This document shows positions 31,408 to 39,834 of a stretch of DNA of 64,000 nucleotides, piece by piece. The notes under the pieces were generated by a model that ran no database searches, was not told the DNA's origin, and saw only the letters and a program-made list of their open reading frames with translations. Source of the DNA: Paractinoplanes pyxinae (GTDB lineage: Bacteria; Actinomycetota; Actinomycetes; Mycobacteriales; Micromonosporaceae). The stretch lies in assembly GCF_026626335.1 (NCBI RefSeq), contig NZ_JAPNTZ010000005.1:186001-250000 (forward strand), in the 5' to 3' direction. Position numbers and translations under genes: made by a program. The first letter of the stretch is position 1. Each line of letters opens with the position of its first letter.

Positions 31408-32862
31408 ATGCGCAAAATCAGCGTACGTGCCCTTGTTCTCGCCGTTTTTCTGCTGCTGAGCACGGTCTTGACCGGCCTGCCGGCTCAGGCGGCGGCACCC
31501 ACTCTGGCCAGCCGGATGGCCGATGTGCGGGCCGCCAAGACGATCAACTACTACCCGGCGAACGCGGGCTGGACGAACATGTGGGTCAATTTCGATCCCG
31601 TACGCATCAACGCCGACCTGGCCAAGGCGGCCGCACTGGGCGCGAACACCGTGCGGCTCATCGTCTTCCCGCAGACGTTCGGCTATCCCGAGCCGACAGC
31701 CGCCTACGCCACGAAGCTCGACATGGTCGTCGACATCGCCGACGAGAACGGGCTGGACGTCAAGCTCACCCTGTTCGACTGGTGGTCCAACTATTCCGAC
31801 GTGGACAACAGTGTCATCTGGGCCCTCACACTGCTGTCGCCCTACGTGAACGACCCGCGGGTGATCGCCGTCGAGTTGAAGAACGAGATCCCGCCAGCCA
31901 ACGCCACCGCGATCGCCTGGGCCCGTGAGCTGATCCCGGCCATCCGGGCCACCGCGCCCACCATGCCGCTCACCCTGACCGTCGACGGCACGAGCGGCGC
32001 CGCCGGGATGGCCAACCTCAAGGCGCAGCTCACCACCACGCCGCTGGACTTCTACGACTTCCACTTCTACGGCGCGTCGGAGCGGTCCCTGGCCGAGATC
32101 CGCCGCGCCCAGGCCGCGGTGGCGCCCGACCCGATGGTCATCGGCGAGACCGGCCTGAGCACCGTGTCGGCCACCGAGGGCGAGCAGGCCGCCTATCTGG
32201 CCCGCGTCTTCCGCGCCGCCCAGGAGGCGAACGTCGGCTCGGTGGCGCCGTGGATCCTCAACGACTTCGCGCCCGGCGCCATCCCGTCCAACTCCTCGGT
32301 CTCGACCCAGCCCGCCCAGTACAAGTTCGGCCTCCACCGCACCGACGGCACCCCGAAGCTCGCCGCCTCCGTGGTTGGCGCTGCGTGGACGACCGGAAAC
32401 ATTTCCAGCTCGATACTCAACCTTGGTTTTGAAACCACGGCTAATGATTCGCCCTGGCGGCAGTACCTTCCCCAGGCCGGGGCCGCCGTCATCGTCAACG
32501 ACACGGCTCGTACGGGCAGTCAGTCGGCCCGGTTCTCCGGCACCACCCGCACGTCGAGCGGACTCCCCTCGCTGCTCACCTCGCCCATCACGCCCGTGCA
32601 GCCCGGGCTGGCGTGGCACGCGGAGGCGTACGCGAAGGGAACCGCGGCCACGGGCATCACCGAGATCGCGCTCAGCTGGTTCGACATCAACGGCACGTGG
32701 GTCGGCCAGAACACGTCCAACCGCCTGCCCACCGGCACGACCGGTTGGACGAAGCTGTTCGTCGACGCCACCGTCCCGGCCGGGGCGGCCAGCGTCCAAC
32801 TGCACCTGAAGTCGGGCGACAACACCGGCACGGTGTGGTTCGACGACGTCGCGACGACCTGA
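31408..32862 (+). CDS. secreted GH5-like (cellulase-superfamily) hydrolase with carbohydrate-binding module
   Basis: 484 residues from ATG 31408; ATG 31390 and GTG 31372 are in frame but give a longer, less typical signal. The signal peptide ends near AQA-AA. The TIM barrel shows LGANTVRLIVFPQTFGYPEP, the acid/base Glu in VIAVELKNEIPP and the nucleophile Glu in MVIGETGLST, the clan GH-A pattern. From about residue 335 a CBM4_9-like beta sandwich begins (SILNLGFETTANDSPW) and ends VWFDDVATT. It probably cleaves a beta-glycan outside the cell. It is convergent with the GH2 gene, with a strong terminator between them. Confidence 0.85.
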   Translation: MRKISVRALVLAVFLLLSTVLTGLPAQAAAPTLASRMADVRAAKTINYYPANAGWTNMWVNFDPVRINADLAKAAALGANTVRLIVFPQTFGYPEPTAAYATKLDMVVDIADENGLDVKLTLFDWWSNYSDVDNSVIWALTLLSPYVNDPRVIAVELKNEIPPANATAIAWARELIPAIRATAPTMPLTLTVDGTSGAAGMANLKAQLTTTPLDFYDFHFYGASERSLAEIRRAQAAVAPDPMVIGETGLSTVSATEGEQAAYLARVFRAAQEANVGSVAPWILNDFAPGAIPSNSSVSTQPAQYKFGLHRTDGTPKLAASVVGAAWTTGNISSSILNLGFETTANDSPWRQYLPQAGAAVIVNDTARTGSQSARFSGTTRTSSGLPSLLTSPITPVQPGLAWHAEAYAKGTAATGITEIALSWFDINGTWVGQNTSNRLPTGTTGWTKLFVDATVPAGAASVQLHLKSGDNTGTVWFDDVATT

Positions 32863-32918
32863 CACGGGCAGGAACTCGGTAGAGCCCTCGACGGCGCCGA
32901 GCAGCACCACACGCAAAA

Positions 32919-32944
32919 GGGCCCACCCAGGCGGGTGGGCCCTC
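32919..32944. terminator. perfect bidirectional terminator
   Basis: AGGGCCCACCC (32919-32929) and GGGTGGGCCCT (32934-32944) form a perfect 11-bp stem with an AGGC loop, flanked by AAA and CTTC. It separates the convergent GH5-like and GH2 genes. Confidence 0.9.
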
Positions 32945-32956
32945 TTCACCAGACCG

Positions 32957-35900
32957 TCAGGGCGCCTCGGCCGTGTAAAGCGCCGCGACCTCCTCATCGG
33001 TCAGTGATCGGTTGTAGGCGTGCACCTGGTCGACCGAGCCCGACCAGAAGTCGGTCGGGTTGCCCGCGTACTTGGCCCGCCCGACCGCGAACGCCCCGGT
33101 GCTGATCACGTCCGGGCCGGCCGGGACCGCCGCCGCCCGCTTGCCGTCGACGTAGAGGCGGGCCTCGCCGGTGGCGTGGTTCCGCACGCCGACCAGGTGG
33201 TACCAACGGTTGAGCGAAGGCGTGATCTCCAGCCGGGCCCGGTTGCCGCCGGGCGTGCTGAAGGCGAACGCGCCCTGCCCGTACTGCAGATAGAACGGGT
33301 TCTCGCGGGTCCGCCCGTCCTGGCTGACCGCGCTCGCGTAGTTGCCGGGCAGCTTGTCGAGCGTCACCCACGCCGCCACCGAGTAGTCCTTGGTGGTGTC
33401 GAGCACGGGCGCCGCAGTGTCGGCCGAGTCGCCGTCACCGTCGAACTTCAAACCCTTTCCCTGTACGCCGTCCACCCACGCGGTGTCGCCGGTGAGCCCC
33501 AGCGACGGGCCGCCGTTGCCGTCGCGGGCGGTCGTGCCGCTGCCCTCGTCGAGATTCCAGTCGCCCCGCCCGGGGAACGTGGCGTCGGAGGCCGCTTCGG
33601 CGCCCGCCTTGATGACGGCGGCATTGATCTCGCGTACGGGACCGGGGTTGACCTTGATCTGCCGCCGGTCGTACGTCCACAGCCCGTTGAGCTCGGTCTC
33701 GAGGTCGGTGATCTGGGTGTAGACCGAGCCGGACAGCTCCGCCCCGGCCGCCTCGCGGTAGAACCGGTCGGTGTTGTCGACGTACTTGGCGGTCAGCGCG
33801 GCCTTGTCGGCGACCCCGCTGTAGATCACGGCCGGCGGCCCGGGCCACATGTGACCAGGGGTCCGCAGGGTGAAACCGCCGTGCTCGCCGTCCATCGCGA
33901 TGCGGGTGGCGTCCGGGTAGGCCGGATCGGTGTTGTTGTAGTCGTGATGGTCGATCACCTCGCCCCGGCCGGAGTCGCCCTTGGACGCGCAGCAATTGAC
34001 GCCGCTGTGCGCGTTGAGGATGCGCGACGGATCGGCCGCCTTCATCTCGTCGGCGATGCGGCCGGTGGCGGCCCGGTCCCACTCGCCCCAGCCCTCGTTG
34101 AAGACGATCCAGCCGATGATCGACGGGTAGCTGTGCAGCTGTTTCATCATCTCGCGGCCCTGGCTGAGGAACGCGTCCTGGCCGGCCGTGCTGTTGATGT
34201 CGGAGCTGACGAAGTCCTGCCAGACCAGCAGGCCGAGCTCGTCGGCGTGCCGGTACCAGCGGGCCGACTCGACCTTGATGTGCTTGCGGACCGCGTTGAA
34301 GCCGAGCTTCTTCGTCTCGACCAGATCGAACTTGAGCGCGGCGTCGCTGGGCTGGGTGTAGAGCCCGTCCGGCCAGAAGCCCTGATCGAGCGTGGCCAGC
34401 GAGAAGATCGGCTTGCCGTTGAGCGCGAGCTTCGGGAATCCGCCGACGTTCTTGACCTCGACCGTGCGCAGCCCGAAGTAGCTGCGGACGGAATCGCTGC
34501 CGAGCTTGACGTCCAGGTCGTACAGGTACGGGTCGTCGGGGCTCCACAGGTGCGGGTTGCTGATCTTCAGTTCAAGATCGGCGTTGGCCGCCCCCTTCAC
34601 CTCGCCGACCTTCTTGCCCTTCTTGTCCCGCGCCACGATCGTCGCAGTCGCGGCGGCCGAGGACTGGACCCGGACGGTGGCCGAGTGCAGCGTCGGCGTG
34701 ACGACCACCTGGTCGATCGAGACCGGCGCCACCGGCTCGAGCCAGACGGTCTGCCAGATGCCCGACGACGGCTCGTAGACGATGCCGCCCGGGTTGAGCG
34801 ACTGCTTGCCCTTGGGCTGGTTCGGCCCGGTCACGTCGGTGACGCCGACGATGATCTCTTGCCGGCCGCTCCTCGTGAGCGCGTCGGTGATGTCGGCCGT
34901 GAAGGCGTTGTAGCCGCCGGTGTGCTCGGTGACCAGCTTGCCGTTGACCCACACCTTGGCCTGGTAGTCGACGGCGCCGAAGTTCAGCTTGATCCGCTTG
35001 TTCTTCCAGCCGCCGGGCACAGTCACGAGCTTGCGGTAGAACATGTGGTCCTCGCGCCGCTCGAGACCGGACAGCTGCGACTCGACCGGGAACGGGACCG
35101 TGATCTTCTCGGCGAGCTTCTTACCGAAGACCGGCTGCTCCCCCGCCTCGGCGCCGGCGAACTCCCACTGGCCGTTCAGGTTGAGCCAGTCCTTACGGAT
35201 CAGCTGCGGGCGCGGGTACTCGGGCAGCGGGTGCTTCTTGTCGACCTTGTCGCCCCACGGAGTGGTCAGGCGATGCGTGGAGTTGTTCGTTGCTGAGTGA
35301 ATGACCTGCGGAACCGTCTCGCCACCGACGACCAGGCCGCCGGTGCCGTCGTAGTTGACCCGTACGCGCTGGTTCTGCTGCACGGTCGCGCCCAGCTTGA
35401 CCACGATCTTCTTGCCGTCCCGGCGCACCGACTCGATGGGGAACGGCGTGGTGTCCACCTCGACCGTCGTTTTCTGAGCGAATTGCGCGAGTGTGGTCAC
35501 CCGGGCGTCGAACTCGGCGGTCAGCGTCGTGCCGCTCTTGTCGACCGTGAAGGCGACCGGGAAGACCTGGAAGCCGTCCGGCGGGGTGAACGCCGACTCC
35601 GGGACGATCTGCTTCTCGAGCCCGGCGCCGGCCCACCGCAGGAACAGGTTCGCGCCACCCACGTCCTGGAACATCTCGATGCGTACGGTGTAGGCCTCCC
35701 CGGCGACCAGGTGCACCGGGGCGCTGGTCTGCTCGACGTCCCAGTCGCCGACCCAATGGTCGATCACCGGCTGCTCGTCGAGGAAGAAGCGGAACCCGTT
35801 GTCGCCGATCATCGAGAACGTGTAGTCGCCGGTGGCCGGGGCCGTGAGCTTGCCGGTCCAGCGGGCCGTCGTGTGCTCGGTCCGCCCGGTCAGCGACTCG

Positions 35901-36115
35901 AACGTGCCGGCCAGCCCGGGCAGGTCGACGTTGGGGTCGAGCGCGACGCCGCCCAGTTCCGCGAAATCGCGCGCTCCGGGCGCCGACATGCGGAAGTACT
36001 CGCCCTTGAGGCCGTGGACAGTCACGGCGGCGGTGGCGGCGCTCGCGGGCGCGACGAGGACGGACAGGACGAGCAGCACAGCCAGCAGGAGTGGTCGCAG
36101 GGGAGATCGCGGCAT
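32957..36115 (-). CDS. secreted PA14-GH2-LamG glycoside hydrolase
   Basis: 1052 residues from ATG 36115 with GAAGGGAAA upstream. The signal peptide ends near ASA-AT. A PA14 domain spans about residues 30-180 (GLKGEYFRMSAPG; ANLFLRWAG). The GH2 part follows: jelly-roll sugar-binding domain (DWLNLNGQWEFAG; YRKLVTVPGGWKNKRIKLNF), immunoglobulin-like domain, then TIM barrel. The acid/base Glu is in IIGWIVFNEGWGEWD; a later GEHGGF may carry the nucleophile. A terminal LamG domain (GKGLKFDGDGDSADTAAP; DQVHAYNRSLTDEEVAALY) completes it. Likely activity is beta-galactosidase, glucuronidase or mannosidase on plant or fungal polymers. Unlike intracellular GH2 enzymes, it is exported with two carbohydrate-targeting modules. 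Confidence 0.9.
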   Translation of the reverse strand: MPRSPLRPLLLAVLLVLSVLVAPASAATAAVTVHGLKGEYFRMSAPGARDFAELGGVALDPNVDLPGLAGTFESLTGRTEHTTARWTGKLTAPATGDYTFSMIGDNGFRFFLDEQPVIDHWVGDWDVEQTSAPVHLVAGEAYTVRIEMFQDVGGANLFLRWAGAGLEKQIVPESAFTPPDGFQVFPVAFTVDKSGTTLTAEFDARVTTLAQFAQKTTVEVDTTPFPIESVRRDGKKIVVKLGATVQQNQRVRVNYDGTGGLVVGGETVPQVIHSATNNSTHRLTTPWGDKVDKKHPLPEYPRPQLIRKDWLNLNGQWEFAGAEAGEQPVFGKKLAEKITVPFPVESQLSGLERREDHMFYRKLVTVPGGWKNKRIKLNFGAVDYQAKVWVNGKLVTEHTGGYNAFTADITDALTRSGRQEIIVGVTDVTGPNQPKGKQSLNPGGIVYEPSSGIWQTVWLEPVAPVSIDQVVVTPTLHSATVRVQSSAAATATIVARDKKGKKVGEVKGAANADLELKISNPHLWSPDDPYLYDLDVKLGSDSVRSYFGLRTVEVKNVGGFPKLALNGKPIFSLATLDQGFWPDGLYTQPSDAALKFDLVETKKLGFNAVRKHIKVESARWYRHADELGLLVWQDFVSSDINSTAGQDAFLSQGREMMKQLHSYPSIIGWIVFNEGWGEWDRAATGRIADEMKAADPSRILNAHSGVNCCASKGDSGRGEVIDHHDYNNTDPAYPDATRIAMDGEHGGFTLRTPGHMWPGPPAVIYSGVADKAALTAKYVDNTDRFYREAAGAELSGSVYTQITDLETELNGLWTYDRRQIKVNPGPVREINAAVIKAGAEAASDATFPGRGDWNLDEGSGTTARDGNGGPSLGLTGDTAWVDGVQGKGLKFDGDGDSADTAAPVLDTTKDYSVAAWVTLDKLPGNYASAVSQDGRTRENPFYLQYGQGAFAFSTPGGNRARLEITPSLNRWYHLVGVRNHATGEARLYVDGKRAAAVPAGPDVISTGAFAVGRAKYAGNPTDFWSGSVDQVHAYNRSLTDEEVAALYTAEAP

Positions 36116-36263
36116 CGAGTGTTTCCCTTCGATCAACGACGCATTGCGATCACATTCAGGCATTCACATGTGTGATGTCAACAGAATGAAACAGGTACAG
36201 ACATTTTCGCGAACCGCAGTGTGCCCGGACGGACGCCGGCCGGTGCGGTAGTACGCTCCCGGT

Positions 36264-37028
36264 GTGATCGGGCTCGAGCTGCGCCGGGCGCGCCAGGCCC
36301 TCGGGTTCCCGCCGGTCGAGAAGGCGAACGATGACGGCCTGCTCGCCGTCGGCGGCGATCTCAGCCCCGAGCGGTTGCTGGTGGCGTACGCGAACGGGAT
36401 TTTCCCCTGGCCCAGCCGGCACACGCCGCTGCTGCCGTGGTTCTGTCCCAGCCCGCGTACGGTCCTGATCCCCGGCCGCATCTCGGTGAGCCGCAGCGCC
36501 CGCAAGACCATGCGCCGCAACCCGTTCACCATGACCTACGACCGCGCCTTCGCCGAGGTGATCCGGGCCTGCGCCACCGTGCCCCGCGACGACGGCGGCA
36601 CCTGGATCACCGAGGCGATGATCGACGGCTACATCCGGCTGCACGAGCTGGGTTTCGCCCACTCGGTCGAGGCCTGGAACGGCGACCGGCTGGTCGGCGG
36701 CCTGTACGGGGTGTCGCTGGGCGCGGCGTTCTTCGGCGAGTCGATGTTCCGGCTCGAGTCCGAGGCGTCCAAGGTCGCGCTGCTCACCCTGCTCGACCAG
36801 CTCGAGGCCTGGGACTTCGACCTGGTCGACTGCCAGATGATGACCCCGCACGTCCAGCGCCTGGGCGCTGTCGAGTGGGAGCTCGAGCGCTTTCAGTCCG
36901 AACTGGAGCGCACCCTCGGCCGAGAGACCCGCCGGGGCCCCTGGGCCAGAACGAAGACGAACAAGACGGCCATGACGGCGACTCCGGCCCACATAGCCCG
37001 CTGCCAGCCGTCGACGAACGACTCCTGA
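36264..37028 (+). CDS. aat: leucyl/phenylalanyl-tRNA--protein transferase
   Basis: 254 residues from GTG 36264. The family signature is clear: ANDDGLLAVGGDLSPERLL, YANGIFPWP, WFCPSPRTVLIP, TWITEAMIDGYIRLHELGFA, HSVEAWNGDRLVGGLYGVSL and AAFFGESMF. It adds Leu or Phe to N-terminal Lys/Arg proteins for ClpS-ClpAP turnover. The last ~45 codons (after ERTLGRE) are not family-like and lie antisense to the 3' end of the MFS gene; the two frames overlap by 136 nt. The natural stop may have been lost and the frame extended. Confidence 0.92.
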   Translation: MIGLELRRARQALGFPPVEKANDDGLLAVGGDLSPERLLVAYANGIFPWPSRHTPLLPWFCPSPRTVLIPGRISVSRSARKTMRRNPFTMTYDRAFAEVIRACATVPRDDGGTWITEAMIDGYIRLHELGFAHSVEAWNGDRLVGGLYGVSLGAAFFGESMFRLESEASKVALLTLLDQLEAWDFDLVDCQMMTPHVQRLGAVEWELERFQSELERTLGRETRRGPWARTKTNKTAMTATPAHIARCQPSTNDS

Positions 37029-38026
37029 GCCGCCCGCACCAGAGACTGGTTCCCGGGTGCGGCGGCCAGGGCGTTGGCGATGCCGGCGCGGGCGGCCTCG
37101 GCCGTGCCCGCCGCGACCCCGTCGAGCCGGGAGTCGATGGCGGACCGGTAGCCGGCGGACACGATCGCGCCCAGCAGAGCGACGCCCAGCGCGGTGCCCA
37201 GTTCCCGGGTCACGTCGTTGAGGGCCGAGGCGACACCCTGCCGCTCGGTGGGCAGGGCGGCCGTGATGGCCTCGGTGGCCGGGGTCATGGCCAGGCCCAT
37301 GCCGAGCCCCATGGCCAGCATGCCGGGCAGCACCGAGAGATAGCCGCCGTCGACCGAGACCAGAACCGCCAGGAGGGCCAGACCGGCGCCGCTCAGGGCG
37401 ATGCCGGCGGGCATCGTGGCACGCGACCGCAGGCGCGGCGTGAGGCCGGAACCGGCCATCATGAGCAGCGCCATCGGCATCAGAGCCAGCGTGGAGCGCA
37501 GCCCCGACCAGCCGAGAACCGCCTGGAAGTACGGGAACAGCACCACGAAGATGCCGGCCTGCACACCGAAGACGACCAGCAGCGCCACGGAACCGCCGGC
37601 CAGCCGCCGGTCACGGAACAGGCGGACGTCGAGCAGGGGTGCGGGATGGCGCAGCTCCCACCACACGAAGGCGGCGGCACTGAGCACGCCCACCACCGCG
37701 AACGGCCGACCGCGGTCAAGCCCCTCGTGCAGCGCGTAGATCAACGAAACGGCGGCCACGGCCGAGGTCAGCGACCCGACGACGTCGAACCCCTGCCCCT
37801 CGCGCGAGTTCGGGACCGACCGTACGGCCAAAATGCCGGCCACCACGACCAGCGCAACCGGAAGCGCGAAGAGCCAGCGCCAGCTGGCCACGTCGACCAG
37901 CAGCGCCGACAGGTACATGCCGAGCAGACCGCCCCCGCCCGCCACGCCGGTCCAGACGCCGACCGCCATGAGGGCGACGCAGACGGCGATCAGGATCGCG
38001 CGTAGCTGCCGTGGTGACTGAGACAT
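36893..38026 (-). CDS. DHA2-type MFS transporter lacking the first membrane helices
   Basis: 377 residues from ATG 38026. The sequence begins SPRQLRAILIAVCVALMAV, the start of helix 1 in the EmrB/QacA group, then jumps directly to GVWTGVAGGGGLLGMYLSAL and SWRWLFALPVALVVV. The latter is antiporter motif C and helix 6 of the normal protein. Roughly 120-140 residues (rest of helix 1 through helix 4, with motif A) are missing, in frame. Helices 6-14 look intact. Normal length is about 480-510. It may be a non-functional remnant. It sits 35 nt after an XRE-cupin regulator and overlaps aat by 136 nt. Confidence 0.75.
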   Translation of the reverse strand: MSQSPRQLRAILIAVCVALMAVGVWTGVAGGGGLLGMYLSALLVDVASWRWLFALPVALVVVAGILAVRSVPNSREGQGFDVVGSLTSAVAAVSLIYALHEGLDRGRPFAVVGVLSAAAFVWWELRHPAPLLDVRLFRDRRLAGGSVALLVVFGVQAGIFVVLFPYFQAVLGWSGLRSTLALMPMALLMMAGSGLTPRLRSRATMPAGIALSGAGLALLAVLVSVDGGYLSVLPGMLAMGLGMGLAMTPATEAITAALPTERQGVASALNDVTRELGTALGVALLGAIVSAGYRSAIDSRLDGVAAGTAEAARAGIANALAAAPGNQSLVRAAQESFVDGWQRAMWAGVAVMAVLFVFVLAQGPRRVSRPRVRSSSD

Positions 38027-38061
38027 GCCCGAAAAGCTAACTGCGTTTTGCGCGTACGGCA

Positions 38062-38598
38062 TCAGGCCTTGCCAGAACTGCAAGGTTCACCGTCATGGAC
38101 CGAGATGAGGTCCACCGCGTCCCCGAGGGCGCTTACGAAGTGCGGCGTCGACGTGGCGAACCGGGCCACCTCGCCCGGCCCGAGCTCGATCCGCTGCTCC
38201 CCCAGCCGCAGCACCGCCACCCCGCTGACAACCGTGAGTCTTTCCTGCCCCCGATGCACGGCCGGACTCCCGAGCCGCTCGCCGGTGATCCGCATCTTCG
38301 ACACCCGCCGGCCGCCGTCGTTCGAGAGCAGCCAGGTGGTCAGGCCCGCCTCCTGCCGGGGCATCGGCCGGAGGGGCGCGGCATCGAACTGCACCAGCCG
38401 CGTAGCCGGAACGTCCAAGGCTCGGGCCAGCCGGGCCAATTGGTCGAGGTCCATCCGCGTACGCCCCGTCTCGATCCGGCTCAATGTCGAGGCACTGATG
38501 TGACAGCGTGCCGCCAGCGCGTCCAGACTCCACCCGCGGGCCCGCCCCGCCTCGCGCACCCGCCGCCGGACGACGTCCGAGATCTCGATCTCCGCCAT
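38062..38598 (-). CDS. XRE-family regulator with C-terminal cupin domain
   Basis: 178 residues from ATG 38598. Residues ~8-62 are a lambda-repressor-type helix-turn-helix (RGWSLDALAARCHISASTLS, RIETGRTRMDLDQLARLARAL). Residues ~95-170 are a cupin with GSPAVHRGQERLTVVSGVA and IELGPGEVARFATSTPH, likely the effector pocket. This architecture is typical of one-component regulators controlling a neighbouring efflux pump or catabolic gene. It is co-directional with the MFS gene 35 nt downstream. Confidence 0.88.
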   Translation of the reverse strand: MAEIEISDVVRRRVREAGRARGWSLDALAARCHISASTLSRIETGRTRMDLDQLARLARALDVPATRLVQFDAAPLRPMPRQEAGLTTWLLSNDGGRRVSKMRITGERLGSPAVHRGQERLTVVSGVAVLRLGEQRIELGPGEVARFATSTPHFVSALGDAVDLISVHDGEPCSSGKA

Positions 38599-38703
38599 CC
38601 CCGCCAAGCTACGCATCTCTGCCGTAACCGCAAGCTTGTTTGCCGGACCAGCAAAGAGCCCGCCGACCCGTAGCCGGGGATCGCGCCGTACGTTGATCTT
38701 GGC

Positions 38704-39834
38704 GTGAAGCTTCTTCTGGCCGCATTGCTGGCCTTGCCCGTCCCCGCGCCCGCGGCGACGCCGACCTGGGCCCAGGAGGGTTACGGGCCGGGACACAACT
38801 TCTACAACCCCGACGAGTCGGTGATCAACGCGTCCAGCGTGGGCCGGCTCAGGCCACGCTGGGCGGTCACCACGCCGGCCAAGCCCGGCACCTGCACGTT
38901 CCAGAGCGCGCCCCTGGCCTCCGGCGGCCGGCTGATCACGACCGACCCGGGCGGCGTCACCGCGTTCGCCCCGGCCACCGGCAAACGGCTGTGGCACTGG
39001 GATTTCCGCGTGCCGCACGAGCACTTCGGGCAGCTGGCGCTGGACGGCGACCGGGCCATCGCGCTGACCAACCCGTGCGACCCTACCCCCGGCCGGGGCA
39101 AGGCCGCGTACTTGACCGCCCTTGACACCTCGACCGGCGCCCAGCGCTGGCGGGTCACGATGAACCAGTTCACCAACATCATGGTGATCGACCGCGGGGT
39201 GGCCGTGGTCGGCAACTGGGGCGGCTTCGGCGACGAGCCGGACACCACCACCGGCTACCGGGTCAGCGACGGCGCCCAGCTGTGGCGGGTCACCGGCTAC
39301 CGCCTCGACCGGGGTGTCGCGGCCGGCGGACGGGTGCTGCTGCGCAGCTCGGACAACAAGACGACCCGTACGGTGTCGAGCACGACCGGCAAGCTGGTGT
39401 GGGCCAAGGCCCAGCCGTGGGCGTCGCTCGCCGCCTCGCCGGACGGCTCCCGGTTCCTGGTCAGCACCGACGGGGACGGTGTCACGTCGGTCGACGCGGC
39501 CACGGGCCGGGTGCGGTGGAGCACGAGGCACGACGGCGCCCTCGCCGACGACGGCCGCCATGTGTTCCTGCCCTATCACGAGACTGTCGAGACGTACGAC
39601 GCAATAAGCGGCCGACTCGTGCGCGTGACCCCGACGGCGGCTCGCGGCGGCCAGCCCGTGCGCGCCGGTGGGTTGCTCTATCTGACGCTCGAGAAGAAGC
39701 CGACCGCCGTCCTCGACGCCCGGACCGGCCGGGCCGTGGCCACGTTCACCGGCATCAGGCAGACCCCGGTGGTCGTCGGCGGCTGGCTCTACACCTCCGA
39801 CGGCACGACCCTCCGCGGCTACACCGTTTCCTAG
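38704..39834 (+). CDS. secreted PQQ-like (WD/quinoprotein) beta-propeller protein
   Basis: 376 residues from GTG 38704. A short signal peptide (MKLLLAALLALPVPAPAA) is followed by a propeller of PQQ-repeat strands: RLITTDPGGVTAFAPATGKR, AYLTALDTSTGAQRWRV, GDGVTSVDAATGRVRWSTRH, and LDARTGRAVATFTGI near the end. Two cysteines (PGTCTFQS and TNPCDPT) may pair. No catalytic PQQ-binding set is recognised, so it may be a binding or scaffold protein of the PQQ_2 family. Its stop TAG shares a CTAG with the stop of the convergent FGGY kinase gene. Confidence 0.75.
   Translation: MKLLLAALLALPVPAPAATPTWAQEGYGPGHNFYNPDESVINASSVGRLRPRWAVTTPAKPGTCTFQSAPLASGGRLITTDPGGVTAFAPATGKRLWHWDFRVPHEHFGQLALDGDRAIALTNPCDPTPGRGKAAYLTALDTSTGAQRWRVTMNQFTNIMVIDRGVAVVGNWGGFGDEPDTTTGYRVSDGAQLWRVTGYRLDRGVAAGGRVLLRSSDNKTTRTVSSTTGKLVWAKAQPWASLAASPDGSRFLVSTDGDGVTSVDAATGRVRWSTRHDGALADDGRHVFLPYHETVETYDAISGRLVRVTPTAARGGQPVRAGGLLYLTLEKKPTAVLDARTGRAVATFTGIRQTPVVVGGWLYTSDGTTLRGYTVS

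Noticed and set aside
33020..35296. 758-codon plus-strand frame across the GH2 gene
   Set aside because: Low-complexity shadow. The minus-strand GH2 enzyme explains the region fully.
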